Shown here: in pieces, positions 42,333 through 55,665 of the stretch | Layout of the letters: every line of letters begins with the position of its first letter | How positions within the stretch are numbered: position 1 is the stretch's first letter | Source: Romanomermis culicivorax | Taxonomy: Eukaryota > Nematoda > Enoplea > Mermithida > Mermithidae | NCBI GenBank assembly: GCA_963922205.1 | Contig: CAWUHX010000081.1 | Location: 1-64,000 of the forward strand | Length of the DNA stretch: 64,000 nucleotides | Direction: 5' to 3' | Made by a program: the position numbers and the translations under genes | The notes under the pieces: generated by a model | Told to the model about the DNA's origin: nothing | Database searches by the model: none | What the model saw: only the letters and a program-made list of their open reading frames with translations

Positions 42333-42669
42333 GTGCAGATTTGAAAATTGCCAATCATTCCTTTTGCAAAATTATACAAAAGACTTGAATTATCAGCCTA
42401 TCTGATGAAAAATGATATATTTTTGACGACCATTTTCTGAAAATTCAAATTCAGGTGGTTTAGTGCCAGTTTTCTGAATTTTTTGACTATGTAGTACGTC
42501 ACTGTTTTTTCCATCGACCTTTTCACCAAATGGGAAAAAGGCCAAAAAATGTCTTTCCTATATTCCCCAAGTCTTTTTTGCTTAAAGATATGTTCACATA
42601 CACTCCATTTAAGAACTTTTAAATTTTGAACGTATTTACATAACATTCTTTTGCATACATATAACGGAT

Positions 42670-42975
42670 CCCCGAAGTCTGGGCGAAGTCTAAACGGCTG
42701 TTTTAGAGCAGAAGTTCATCGATTCATCAAAATATTTGGGGGATCCCTGAAGAAAAAAATCAGAATCTTCAACTAAAAAAGTGTGAAATATGTCTTTATG
42801 GCGCTTAGTGCCGAAAAAATTGACATTTTTGGCAATTTTCTGTTGAAAAATGACTTCTGATCGAATAATTGAAATTTGTCGGCCTTTCTCCAACCAAAAT
42901 TATGGAGTTCCCTGTGACTACCATATGACTAGCCATATAGCCGACGATTTTTGGAGAAGGAAACCAATGTACTCT
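42670..42975. repeat. Dispersed repeat, CTACCATATGGCTA family, copy 2
   Basis: Within DUS3L intron 1. It shares the GCGCTTAGTGCCG core and the 'gactaccatatgactagccatat' end with the other copies. Confidence 0.55.
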
Positions 42976-43759
42976 CTTGTCTTTAGAGCCGTTAATTCAG
43001 CAAAAACCAAGAAAAATGAAAGCGTCAAAGTCCAATTCTGTCAAAATAATAATTGTTAACCAAACGATATGAGATTATAATAACTTTGAATTATAATAAA
43101 ACTCGACAATTAAATAAGTCTGCGATCACAGGTAGTTAGATGCAGACCTCACATAGATTAATCTGCTTATCGCGGAGCGCCTGAAAAAAAATTTTGTTTT
43201 AGAGTTTCTATATAATTGAACGCTGAGAAATTAATTCTAAACTCTTATAAATTTCGAAGAGCAAAGTTTAAATTTTGTGTTCAAATACATTTTTTATAAT
43301 TTTAGGAATTTAAAAATTATATTCATGCTTTCATAAGCCTGAAGTGTTTTTAGGCAAGTCAGGACTAAAAATCTCTGAAAATCTTCACAAGGAACGACAA
43401 AAAAGAAACTGCAGCTTCAGAAAGCTAAACGACTGATTTATTTTTATCGATTAAATGTGTAAATGAAAAACGAATCTTCTTTGAACTTTGCATCAAAATC
43501 GCGAACATTACTGATCAAACAACGGGATATTGCATTCTAGATTATTTACATAATGGAAGACTAAGTGATAAGCGTAGATAGACATGCTATCAGCCGCGCC
43601 TGAGCTTGATTATGGGAATTAGCGTCGGAAACTTTCGACACTGATCTTGTAAATGAGCTAAAACTTTGACCAAGAACTTCCAACTCCTTTCCAGAATTTT
43701 TAGCCAAAAAGCAAGATTTGTGGGAAAAAATAACATTGAGTTCGTATTTCTTTTCGCAG

Positions 43760-44045
43760 GGCAAACAATCTGAATGGGCTTTAATCCGTCGGCACTCGAG
43801 CGAAAAATTTTTCGGCGTGCAGTTGTGCGGAGGCCACTCCGATACGATGACCAAGTGCGCTCAACTTCTTCGGGAAACGTGTCAAATCGATTTTATCGAT
43901 TTAAATATCGCCTGTCCTATCGATTTGATTTGTCAAAAAGGTGCTGGGTGTATGTTGATGAATCGCACCAATCGTTTGGCCGACATTGTAAATGGCGTAA
44001 ATTCGGTGATCGGCGATATACCCTTGACTTTAAAGATTAGGACAG
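43760..44045 (+). CDS. DUS3L: DUS3L exon 2: catalytic core
   Basis: Acceptor TTTTCGCAG before 43760 and donor GTATTT after 44045 (phase 1). It encodes FGVQLCGGHSDTMTKCAQLL and the active-site region DLNIACPIDLICQKGAGC, with the C-P-I-D cysteine that serves as the general acid in Dus enzymes. It ends in LTLKIRT. Sequence joins exon 1 in frame at LLQ/GKQSEWALI, and the match to the family is continuous. Confidence 0.93.
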
Positions 44046-44378
44046 GTATTTTCGTAAGTGTCATTTGTTTTTAACTGCTTTAGTTCTCTTTAAATGAAAT
44101 TTTTTTCCAAACACGTGACAGATCAAAATTATAATCAGTGAAGTGCCAAACGAGGATAAAATTTAAACTGAATTTCATTCTATTTCTGATTGAAAAAAAT
44201 TTCAAAATGTATTGAAAGTCCTTCAATATTAGTACAAAAATGAGAGTCGGTTTCAAACCGTTGAAACCGAAAACATGTTCACATCGAACTGCGGCTAGAA
44301 CGCTTATCCATTCGCAATATGCGAGATTTGTTGTAAAACGAAATGCTTTTGTGTAAATATGGTAGAGTAGTAGAGCAG

Positions 44379-44968
44379 AGTGTAGAGCAGTTATTTGAAA
44401 TTTTATCTGTAAAATTTTCATGATTGGATCTCGCATATTGATGAAGTTATTTGAGTTTTCTCATCGTGCACTTCATTTAGCAATGTGCAGAAGTTGCGTT
44501 CTGGTTTGGGTAGACTGGAAGTGTTGTCATGCATTGTCACTGTTCAAGCAAAGTTATGAACTGAATTCCACTATAATTAACCAATGGCGAATAGCATTCG
44601 TAAATGGCACAAGCTTTTTGACACTGGATTACTTTGTAATGTGTAAAGAAAGAGAGATGGTCAGTGAATTCTGTTGAAAATTCATATCGTGTACAGGAAA
44701 ATTTCATAGAAGATCCGTGTCGTCTACCCAGCAGGCAATGTATAGATGCTATTTTGTATGAAAAATATGAAATTTTATGTATGAAAACTAGGATAAATGC
44801 AACCTATCTATGGAAAATTTCGTGGCTCAACCTCAAAAAATGTCGAATCTATGCAAAAATAACACCGCACATAGATAAGCGCAAATTTTGCACATTGCCT
44901 GAACCCCTCAATATGCAAGATCCAATCATGAAAATTTTACAGATAAAATTCCAATGACTGCTCAACAT
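44379..44968. repeat. Inverted repeat pair in DUS3L intron 2
   Basis: About 64 bases at 44379-44442 (TTTATCTGTAAAATTTTCATG and flanks, ending ATCTCGCATATTGA) return inverted at 44905-44968. They may be ends of a small fold-back element. The boundaries and duplication are not clear. Confidence 0.6.
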
Positions 44969-45130
44969 TCCGTGAAATTTTTGTCATATCTTATACAAAA
45001 ACTTTCTGATCAAAATTGCGCATACATAAGCGGGCCACTCTCTATATCAAGCAAAAATCTGTACACATTATGAAAGTGTATTTAATTGTGAATTAGAAAG
45101 CCAATCTTAATAAATCGTGGTCCCTATTTT

Positions 45131-45305
45131 CATACCTGTAAGAGGTCCGACCAGTTGGGGGGGGGGGTCGAAAAAAGTCGAAATTTTTCTCAAAAAAGGC
45201 CAAAAAAATACACTTTTTTGCAAATTTTTTTAATTTTTTCCAAACTGGGGAGGGGTTGGGTATATGGTTGGCCAACTTGGGCCCCCCCCCCCAAGTACAG
45301 GTATG
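45131..45305. mobile_element. hAT-type MITE, copy 3 (CATACCTGTA ends)
   Basis: CATACCTGTA...TACAGGTATG with a perfect 8-bp duplication CCTATTTT (45123-45130 and 45306-45313). In DUS3L intron 2. Confidence 0.9.
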
Positions 45306-45722
45306 CCTATTTTTGATAATTAAATATAAGCAAAATGCAATAACATTGCATTTTCACGGGTTCTACATTTTCCATGTTTTTGAATCAGTCTCAGTCGATT
45401 TTTCGATTTTCTTGGTGAATATTGGTCTCAATGTGAAATTAATTCATTTTTACATCAATTCGATATTGGCTCTGTTTCAACTGGGTTGCCAAAAGTCAAT
45501 TTTGGAAAGTTTTGCGATTGTCACAAGACATTGAAGCTGATCTTACTATTCAAAATTGAATGTCCCCTTAGAATTTATACAGGTTTAAGTCTAAAATTCC
45601 TGACAGATCTCTTACACGAAGTTTTGTCATGTTTAGTCTCTGCACAGGTCAAAAGACGTCAGCAATACAACTAAAAAGACTATTGGCTTGTACACAACTT
45701 ATTGCTGGGTGTTACTCAATAG

Positions 45723-45917
45723 CATACCTGTAAGACCTCCGACCAGTTGGGGGGGGGGGTAGGAAAAAGTCGAAATTTTTCCCAAAAAACATACACTTTT
45801 TGGCAAATTTTTTAATGTTTTCCCAACGGGGGGGGTTGGGGGGGTAAATGATTTTGGGTACTGAGTTGGCCAAGTTGGGGGGGGTCCCCCCCCCCAACCC
45901 CCCCAAGTACAGGTATG
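45723..45917. mobile_element. hAT-type MITE, copy 4 (CATACCTGTA ends)
   Basis: Same ends, perfect 8-bp duplication CTCAATAG (45715-45722 and 45918-45925). It lies about 400 bp from copy 3 in the same intron. Confidence 0.9.
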
Positions 45918-46568
45918 CTCAATAGAATTTCCTATTAGCAACGGTTAGTACAGTGCTACAGTTCTCTAGCAGCTAAACACAACCTTTACTCACAGTGTAA
46001 CCTGAGTTTGTTATAACTGGAACTACACGAGCTTGCAATCGAAAAGCTAATAGGGTTGCCCCAGATGCAGGCTACTACGTAAGACTACAAATACTCACTG
46101 CAGTAATATCCTGGGATGGCGGATAATTTTGGTGATTGGTAATTTTATAATATCCTGCTAATTTCGTATCGTTCTTCGTAATTCCAGTAGATCCCAATAT
46201 CAGCCGCCCACTTGCGCTTATAAAATGCAAGTAATAAATAACAATAATAATAATAAGTAATTATGTAAATAAATTCTGTGTGAAAGCATCTCCGTTTACT
46301 GGGCGTAAATGGACCAATAACAAGTGGGTTTAGTACGCGACGCGCATTCAACGCAGAAAAATTATAGAGAATGATAAATCATTTTTTTGGGTCGCCCAAT
46401 GACCAATTTTGCATAGATGGTATGACTTCTACCGTAAGTACATCCCCAACAGTTTCCTGACTCTTTAAAGCTTCATCGTCAAAGGAGATTGGCGATCAAC
46501 ATTAAGAACAGATTTTCACGATAATTTCATAATTTATATACTTTTGTTGACTATTTTTACTTTTTTTG

Positions 46569-46884
46569 GTGTCTACGGTGGAAAAAACATTGCTCATTCT
46601 TTGGTCAAAAATTTCGATTCGTGGAACGTTTCGGCCTGTATAATGCACGGGCGATCTAGGGAGCAGCGTTATACGAAAATGGCTGATTGGTCATACATAG
46701 AATCGTGTGCTGAATCGGCGGCACCCGTTCCTTTATTGGGCTGCGGCGATATTCTATCCTACGAAGATTATTACGATAAAATGGAAAATTGTAAAAACAT
46801 TTCCGGTGTTGTTATAGCGCGCGGAGCGTTGATCAAACCTTGGATTTTCACGGAAATAAAGGAGAAGAGGCATTGGGATATAAG
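46569..46884 (+). CDS. DUS3L: DUS3L exon 3
   Basis: Encodes VYGGKNIAHSLV, HGRSREQRYTKMADW (tRNA/FMN-binding signature of Dus enzymes) and CGDILSYEDYY. Donor GTAAAT after 46884 (phase 2). The conserved protein sequence calls for a start at 46569, but the bases before it are TTTTTTTG: the acceptor would be TG, not AG. An AG at 46510-46511 also keeps the frame, but would add 19 mostly hydrophobic residues and change the conserved Gly of the KIRTG motif. Confidence 0.88.
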
Positions 46885-46932
46885 GTAAATGATAAGGAAA
46901 TTTGAAACTATACATGCAAATAGGGGTAGGGG

Positions 46933-47071
46933 CATGGTTTTCTTTTTTAGCACGGGTCCCATTAGCGCGGCTGTTAACGTTCCTTAATTGGTATTACTTT
47001 TTCTTGGCACGACTAAAATTTTCATTAGCACAGGCCCAACTTCATTAGTACCGTGCTAAAAAAGAACCATG
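46933..47071. mobile_element. Small hAT-type MITE in DUS3L intron 3
   Basis: CATGGTTTTCTTTTTTAGCACGG and its near-perfect reverse complement 139 bp apart, flanked by GGTAGGGG on both sides (46925-46932 and 47072-47079). That 8-bp duplication is the same sequence used by the element at 39395-40433. Confidence 0.75.
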
Positions 47072-49710
47072 GGTAGGGGAGTAAACTCTCCAACTTGAGA
47101 CTCTAGACATTCCCTTAGCCCGAAAAAAATCGTCCAGCACCCCACCCCGGAACTTTTTTGAGCAAAGTTTTTTTTAATCATTTTTATGCATATTATGTAT
47201 GAAAAAAACATGCTTGTGGAGCTTTTCTTTGTTATTTGCTCACTTACTCTCTACCCCACCTCGACGAAAAGTCCGAGGACCCTCCTCTGGAAAATTCTTA
47301 CCGTGCATGTCTGTTTGAAACGTGGCATTTTCTTTTACAATTACCATGCAGAAACGTCCTTGTACTTTTGGACCATAAGATGAGCATAAAATTTCATAAG
47401 TAGTGATCGACCGATGCATTGGCCGATTATTAGGTTTTCTGGGTATTCAATGGGCCGATGGTCATGTTTCTTTCATGTCTTATGTCTTTCATTCAGAATG
47501 AATGAATTTGTGCTTGGTTGCTTATAAATGAAGTTTTATCGCCCTAAATTCTCGAAAAAGTTGTTTTCTGTTAAGCATGAATGTCTTTTGATTAAACTGT
47601 GCATTGTGTACAATGCCATTGAAAAGTCCAGCCAAATTTTCACACCAACTTTTCACCAGAATGTTTGTAAGTGTAGACGCAGGAAAAATAAGTTATTGAT
47701 GAGCGAAACGTGACGAATCTTTCCATGCTAGTCATTGTTTTGAAAAGGAAAGATCAAAAGTTTTACACTTACAAAAATATAATGACATTTTATATCTCCT
47801 GGCATCATAGATGGGAGCTGAAGAGCCACTTAAGAAAATAGTCTCAACTGACAGACTTTAATAAGCCTTGAAATGATGGGGCATACATATATTTGATAAA
47901 TTTAGCTTTGAACATGGTTAATTTATGACCGTTTTGCGGTCTTTGTCCTTGGCCATCTCTAACAAAGAAACAAAATATGTAAAGAAAAATCACCGCTACG
48001 AGTAGATTTATCACAGTTTGATAGTAAGCAAAAAATGCTTATCTGTTTGCAGTCTACACTTACACAAAAAGTTGTAGAAAAGCTAATATACCAAAGCAAC
48101 ACTTTAAAAAGTGCGGCTGGGCTCTTGAAAATATTTGTGTGTTGCATATTATCTAAGTTGGGGCAGTCTATTCACAATACATTGTCAGTTTGTTCTTTAG
48201 GAAAGTTAAAATGCCATGTGCATGTCGGCTGATTTCTTCAAACCAGTGAAAAAATTAAACTTAGAGATAGGGATGTGCCAGGCTGCTCTGGGGCAATCAT
48301 TGTCTTGGAGACAAAAGAAACAACGAACAATAAGAGAAACAGAAACAGTAACAGGATTAACAAAAAGGAAGATAAAGGCAGGCATTGTCAGTTCTACTAT
48401 TCCCGTATTGTCGACCTCTTACCTGTACAATAGACTCCAGCTCAATGCAACTCAGAACCAGACGGTCGCAGCAGATGGACGAGTTCCCAGCGTCAGATGA
48501 CGTTTTTTGTGAACAGTTTCGAAGTGGTTAAAAAAGGGGACGAACAAAAAGTATAGTAAGAGGACATAGTGATGGACCGATGGCCAAAAATTTGCCATCG
48601 GCCGATGCCGATGCATCGGCCAGGGTCACCAATGGCATCGGCCTATGGCCGATTGCCGATGCATCGGCTGTAACATGTACAAAATGCAACCTGAAGTTGT
48701 TATACTAATAAATTTAAAATTATTATGAATTCACAAAGTTTTACTGATATTTTCAACATTCAATAATTAACAACATTTCATTCATCCTATTTGTCATCAA
48801 CAACGGCATCTGTTGTATACCTTCACTTTGATTGCTGAGTTCACTAGAAGCTTCTTCAACTTCAGCTTGTTTTTCCAGTTTGCACTATTGGATCCAATCT
48901 CAGCAATAAACGGGATCTTTTTCCACTTCTAGCATCTTTTGCTTTTTAAAATGATCATTCACTAGCTACTGACCCAATTGGAGCTGATAAAAATTTCATG
49001 GCAAGCTAAAGAAATTTTCTCCATAATGAAACTTATTTTCAACTGCACACTATTGTGACTCACATTAGCTAATTCTGGTTTTGTTGCAGCATTTTTCTTC
49101 CATTATTCTAGTAAAGTATTACAAAACAATGGATTTTGCTTGCTCAAATGTTGACATTGCATATTTTTCGGGCTACAGCTCATCTTCAGATGAACTTGCA
49201 ATGGCCAAGTAGGGCCTGAAATTGGTCGGTTTTGTATAAATGCTTGAATTATTTACATTAGTATTAATTGTGGCTCACAGAGAAAGTTTGGAGAATGAGA
49301 TTGAAGATCCATTCAAATTTTTGAACCATATTTTCAGAAAAGTGTTGATTTTGTTATTTTTGATCGACAACCATTCTAGCCAAAGCTACAGTCGTTTTTT
49401 CTTGAAATGCTTCTAAATAATGAAAGTGAAAAGTAGTATTTTAGATTTTCACGATTTTTTGATGAACAATATATTATATAGAAATGGAAATTGGTGAGCA
49501 TACTGACCTAACCCTTAACAATTTTTTGAGTGAAAAATTTACAATAAGGGCTTTATGCAAACGATTTTGACAACGATACTGATTTGTGTCACTTTTCTAT
49601 TCAGAGGCATTTTATAAAAAACAGACTTCAGCTCAGCTTTGTCTTCTGCTTGAGGATCACAGAAAGCCTAAATTATTTAATTTTGATTTGTATGATCAAT
49701 ATGTGATATA

Positions 49711-51503
49711 CAGAGGTCCCCAAGGTCGAAAATTTAGGTCGGGGTAAAATCGTAAATTTCAAGGGTAGTATTAAAATACGCCGTGACCTTTTTTTTTTGC
49801 TCCCAGCTTTTTTGCAGAGGGGGGAGTTGTTGCAGTACTCTAACCTTACAGTCAAAAAAACATTTATTCAGCTCCCTTTTCCAGCTCCCAATCATGCAAC
49901 TTCAATGCACTAATTATGTGTAGGGAATAGTCACACTTTGAAGATTGTCAAGCCAACTGATTCCTGCACATTTCAATAATCGGGCACAACATACTTTTGG
50001 AAACATTATTTGAACCAGCATCTGCAGCAGTATCCTGCTAAAGCTTGGAACAGTGCTTCCAATTGAAAGTCCTGATGCTGAATGCGGCTTTAGTATTATT
50101 AATCCCATTACATTATGACCTACGAGTTTGAAACCAAGTACTACTCCTGATCCACGTCAACAGACTTCACATGTCTCAACTCATAGCAGGAAAGTATGCC
50201 ACAGCTTGGGTAATCATATGCGCACAGAACGCCCAACGCAGAAGCGGGGAAAAGGAAAGGAGAGCATGAAGAGGAAGACTTCCCAAGAGGCGATTTTTCG
50301 ATAAATCACACACTGTTTTTTTTGTACAACACCCCTTTGTACTTGTACAAAGATTGAAGTCAAAAGTCTTTGTACATTTTAATTTTTCTTTGTACAAAAA
50401 AATTTTCGTTTCGTAAATACTTTTTAATAATCCTGAACCCAGTGATAACGTTGGTTTGAGATTTTTGAGCACTGAAAGGACAGGGAGGAAATCAAAACTA
50501 CAAGAGAATTTATGTTCAAATTTTTTATCAGAAGTAAGGTTAGGATCAGGAATATTTTCAGGTTTGGTAGAAATAGAGGAAAAATAATCATTTAGCAAAT
50601 CAGTTATTTATTTATCAATAGGACTGATGGCAATTATGTCTCTATATTTAAGATCATGAATACCTAGATGCAGAAAGTTTACTATTCACATACTGATAAA
50701 ATTGGTGTAACTCTCCAGCTTCAACAAGATTCATCTCTTTCATTATTTGATGTCTTTTAGTTTCTGATCTCAATTTATTTCTAGGTATGCTTGGATGCAT
50801 TCAGGTTTTTTGTACAGGCCAGGTTGCCATGTGCAACTTGGGGAAAAATTTTAGTGGCACAGATAGATTTTTGGTCGCTCGCTCTAAAATCAATAAATAA
50901 GCTGTCAGGAGCTAGCTTTCTTAAACCTCATTCGATTCACGTCGGTTTTCAACTTTCAAAACTCAATTTTCTGAATTTTGGAATTTCGAACATCAGGATT
51001 CAATTTTGTATGCAGCTACGACGACAACATTGGCAATAGCTCGAGACTGACGTACATCGTTCCTCCTGGAGAAAAAAATCTTTGTACATGTACAAAGATT
51101 GTCAAAATTTTTCTTTGTACAAGGGAAAAAATCTTTGTAGAGTACAAAAAAACAGTGAAATCACATATACATAAGTCATTATTTCATCTCCCAATTATAT
51201 TTATAATGATTTCCTACAAGTAGTATATATTAATGTGCTGATATCCTTTCCTAAAAATCGCTATATGGCACAGAAGTTGCATACTTTCCCATTATGATTT
51301 GCTCAGTAAATGTGTCAAAAACAGCAGTAATTCCTGAGAATCACACATTGTTCAATTTTTCTCGAATTACTATAACCTACCAGGGAGAGGATGAGGTCTA
51401 CCAAAATTTTTTGCTATTAGTGAGCTGTTTTTATCGGGGTAGTAAATGAATTTCCAAATCTAAGAGGGGGTTAATACCCCCATACCCCCCATGAGGTGCT
51501 CTG
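49711..51503. mobile_element. hAT-type element, CAGAGGTCCCC family, nested copy
   Basis: CAGAGGTCCCCAAGG...CATGAGGTGCTCTG, perfect 8-bp duplication GTGATATA (49703-49710 and 51504-51511). It is inserted inside the element at 48567-52182. Sequence inside is shared, inverted, with 52731-55037. No complete transposase frame. Confidence 0.88.
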
Positions 51504-51668
51504 GTGATATATTTCAAATTTCAATCCATCCTTTTTAAATCCAGGATCTAGTAAAGATGCCAAAGCATGAAGTCTATTGTCTTCAATGGGTTTATAGTGG
51601 GCTCGATTATCATTTCTATAAAAATATTGATTCATTTTCCCTGACAATTCCTCCTTTAATGAACCCAA
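51504..51668 (-). pseudogene. hAT transposase fragment
   Basis: RLHALASLLDPGFKKDG is the L-L-D-P-x-F-K block found in hAT transposases before the catalytic Glu region. The frame is cut at 51503 by the nested element. The rest of the gene is too decayed to follow. Confidence 0.7.
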
Positions 51669-52730
51669 TCCAGGAAAGTTGAAATTGTGGATTGATTTTC
51701 AAAAAAATTTAGGCACAAAATCTAGCTTACGTTTCTTCAGCTATTTCCTCCGAAATACAGGCGTTTTTAGATTCATAAATTTTTACAATTTCTGCAAAAG
51801 ATTTTAACAAATTGACAAGCTGCAAAATTATAATTATATAAGGTGTGGATACATTATACATGTATTAAAGTATATTCTTACTGCCGCAGCTAAAATATTC
51901 CATTTATAGCTTGTCAAATTCTTGTTATCTAGTTCATCAATGGCAACACAGGGCAAATATGCTAGATATTAAAACAACTATTTTCACGAAAAAATAATGT
52001 ATTTACTAAAGTAAGTGTAAAACATGTATGTGAACAATCTGTTTTTTAAGCATATGCACCTGCATTCATTGTAACAAAAAGTTGCCAAACAATCGGCCAT
52101 CGGCCGATTATTTGCCAAAACATCAGCCGATGGCCGATGCCAGAAAAACTCAACAATCGGCCGATGCATCGGTCCATCACTAAGGACAGCATGTTGTCAC
52201 GGAAGGAACCAACCAAACAACATTTCTAAGCCTAGTTGACCCAATGAGGTTTACCCAGATTTGGTGATCTATGATTGATTTTCTGATCCTTTGTTGGTTC
52301 AAGGTTTTGTTATCTCATATGTTGCTTCGTTTGTAGGTTGCAAGTTTAATGAATAAGCATGTCATGTCATATGCCCCAATAGGTTTATTGGATGACTATA
52401 TATATGTTGTTTTCTATTCTGAAAATAAAGTTTGAAAAACTATTTAAAAAGCTTTATTTTTTTACATTTTGTACATGTTATGCATCGGCACCAGCCGATG
52501 TGCAAAAAGTTCTCCTCGGTCGATCACTAGTCGTAAAACGGTGTATGATCAACTGAACGATTTTCTCACTTTGAGCCTCCTCGGAGAATCGATGAATTTT
52601 TATTACAGATGTAATTCACTAAATTTAAATAGTGATGGGCAGTGGCATAGGTTATAGTGGTTGAAAGAGGCGTTTCGATGAGCTGCGTGTTTTTAGTACC
52701 TATATAGGAAAAGTTGTAAAGGGCTGCCGA

Positions 52731-55037
52731 CATAGCACCCCATGAGGGTATGGGGGGTATTACTCCGGTCTTAGATTTGGAAATTCATTTACTACCCCCG
52801 TAAAAACAGCTCACTATAGCAAAAAATTTTGGTAGACCTCATCCTCTCCCCAGTAGGTTATAGTAATTCGAGAAAAATTGCACAATGTGTGCTTTGAGAG
52901 GAATTACTCACTGGGGATTTTTGACACATTTACTGAGCAGATGGTAATGGGAAAGCATGCCACTTCTGTGCCATATAGCGATTTTTAGGAAAGGATATCA
53001 GCACATTGATATACACTACTTCTAGAAAATCATTATATATATAATTGGGAGATCAAATAATGGGCTATGTAAATATGTGATTTATCAAAAAATCGCCCCT
53101 TGGGAAGAAAAACATCATGTTCTCATAATTCTTCCTCTTCATCCTCTCCTTTCCTTTTTCCCGCTTCTGCGTTGGGTCTTCTGTGCGCATATGGTTATCC
53201 AAGCTGCGACATACCTTCCTGCTATGTGTTGAGACATCCGAGGTCCGTTTATGCGGATCAGGAGTGGTACCCAGGCTTTTTTTTGCCGGAGGCAAATGAA
53301 AGTTTTTTGGGGCAAACGAAATTGGAGCAGTCATTTGTACATGTACAAACGGCTCTTTCCCATTTAGGGAAGATAATTTTGGGGATAAGGTACAGAAAAT
53401 ATGCATTTTGGTGCGTTTTAGAAGTTCATAATCTCAAAATTTTCCGGCGCCTCGCGCCAGTTATAACTTCAATAATCATTATTATGTATTACCTAGCTCA
53501 GACGCAACTTTCGGAATGTCTAACTTCACCTATCATTTAATGTATAATAGTTTTCATCATCTCAAACGTATTATCTCATTTTTAAAGTGGTAATCAATAT
53601 TTTATCTTGATATTTGATGAAGATTTGTAGTTTTTCCTTGAAACATTTTTTGAGGAAGTCTCTAAACTTTCATCAAGTCTCTAAACTTTGAAAGTGATTA
53701 TTCCTTTCTTAACATAAAATCAGTTCGAAAGCTTCATGGAAGTAGCCTTCGGAAATTTCCACTCTTCCACTCATATCTTTTCGGCCAAGGTCATGAGAGT
53801 TAATGAATAAATTACTGTTTTCAAAATTTATAAGATGATAAAATTCTGAAATTTACGACTTTTGAACACTAAATTCGAATCTAATTCTTGAAATAAATAT
53901 TTGGAAAATTAATTTTCCAGCGTCGCTGAATGTTAATACACAGAAAATTTTTCCGGCGCTGCGCGCCGGAAAGATTGACGTCTTTTTTGAGCTTTCATTT
54001 CTCATCATAGACGACTTAACCATCAATTTATCATCTAATGCAAACTCATTATGCTATTGGATAGTTTTCTACAGAATTTGTTCCACAATGTTTGTAAATT
54101 AGAATTTAAACTCGAAAATTTCAATTTTTTTCTAGATTTTAATGAATTAATGGCATTTTTTGAGTTATAAATAAAATTTGAAAATTACACTGATTTGGTT
54201 ATTAGTCTTTGGCCATGACATAGAGGAACACAGGTTACTTATTTTACGTATTTTTGCTATGTACAAATTGTACAAATGAAATATCGGCTACCGTTTGTAC
54301 ATGTACAAATGGGTCATGTACAAAAAAAAACCCTGGTGGTACCTGGTTTCAAACTCATGATTCAGAATCAAATGTTGTTAATAATACTAAAGCCACATAT
54401 ATACTACTTGTAGGAATCATTATATATATAATTGGGAGATCAAATAATGACTTATGTATATGTGATTTATCAAAAAATCGCCCCTTGGGAAGAAAAACAT
54501 TATGTTCTTAAAATTCTTCATCTTCATGCTCTCTTTTCCTTTCTGTGTGCATATGGTTACCCAAGCTGTGGCACACTTTCCTACTAAGAGTTGAGACATG
54601 CGAGGTCCATTGATGTGGATCAGGAGTGGTACCTGGTTTCAAACTCGTAGTTCATAATGTAGTGGGATTAATAATACTTTTCAACCCTTATCAGTGATCG
54701 AATAAGCTCATACTCCTGATGATGCTGGTTCAAATAATGTTTCCAAAAGTATGTTGGCCCGATTCTTGTAATGTACAGGAATCAGTTGGAACGACAATCT
54801 TCAAAGTCTGACCATTTTCTGCATAATAGTAAATCTTTTTTGATCGTAAAAAGCGTCAAGTAGGGTCATTATCCATTTTTGTAAGTTTTTTTGTGGTGAA
54901 AGTACGTACACCACCCCCCTCCGCAGAAAAGTTGACAGCAAAAAAAGGTCACGGAATGGCGCGCGGCATATGTCAAGTACTACCATTACAATTTACTATT
55001 TTACCCCTACCTAAATTTTCCACCTTGGGGACTTCTG
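52731..55037. mobile_element. hAT-type element, CAGAGGTCCCC family, inverted copy
   Basis: Starts CATAGCACCCCATGAGG and ends CACCTTGGGGACTTCTG, the reverse orientation of 49711-51503, with a perfect 8-bp duplication GCTGCCGA (52723-52730 and 55038-55045). It has internal duplications of a GCGATTTTTTGATAAATCAC region (53090 and 54475). No complete coding region. Confidence 0.85.
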
Positions 55038-55337
55038 GCTGCCGACCTTATAGAGGGAGAAGGTCCGATGAGTTGAAAATTTAACCGTCGGTTTCCACAC
55101 ATACAGCTATTACGTATATGGTTAGTTGCTAAATTTTTTTAATTTTAGCTGCCATTTTTCAGCTCGAAATTGATAGAAGTTTTGCTGCTCTGATCGAATT
55201 TGTCAAAAAATGGTCTTATAGCTAGTTGATACATTCAGCTGATTGAAAACATCATCTTAGTCCTTAGTTCTATATTTCAAAGGTTTTTATATCGTAAACT
55301 GTACATTTTGTCAGTGTTTGTGCCACATTTACTTAAG

Positions 55338-55665
55338 ATCTACTGAAAGATTCGAAATTCTCAAGAAATACGTCAATTATGGCCTCGAACATTGGGGTAG
55401 TGATCAATGCGGCGTTGATAAAACTCGTAGATTTTTACTAGAATTTTTATCCTTCACTTATCGTTATATACCGGTCGGACTGTTGGAACGGCTTCCTCAA
55501 CGTATCAACGAAAGACCGGCACCTTATTTCGGTCGCGACGATCTAGAAACTTTGATGGCTAGTAATAATTGCAAGGATTGGGTGAAAATTAGTGAAATGT
55601 TGTTGGGCCCGGTGCCCGACGATTTTCAATTTTTACCTAAGCACAAGGCCAATGCCTACGGATGA
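55338..55665 (+). CDS. DUS3L: DUS3L exon 4, C-terminus
   Basis: Acceptor ACTTAAG before 55338. It encodes [62 protein letters not shown] and a final HKANAYG, and stops at TGA 55663-55665. The phase fits exon 3 exactly. The natural TGA end here shows that TGA is a normal stop in the host. AATAAA follows at 55683. Confidence 0.95.

Larger units (their letters stand above)
48567..52182. mobile_element. hAT-like element with GATGCATCGGCC-rich ends
   Basis: TAGTGATGGACCGATG at the left and CATCGGTCCATCACTA at the right, flanked by AGGACA (48561-48566 and 52183-52188). The terminal 100 bases on each side are dense in the palindrome-like phrase GCCGATGCATCGGCC. It contains a transposase scrap (51471-51668) and the nested element at 49711-51503. 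Related ends at 47401 and 52521 (TAGTGATCGACCG and its inverse) suggest an older copy around it. Confidence 0.75.

Noticed and set aside
47401..52529. Older hAT element with TAGTGATCGACCG ends
   Set aside because: The ends match in inverse but no target duplication is visible, so I could not show that they belong to the same insertion.
49711..55037. One large fold-back element spanning 49.7-55.0 kb
   Set aside because: Each half has its own perfect 8-bp duplication, so they are two separate insertions in opposite orientation.
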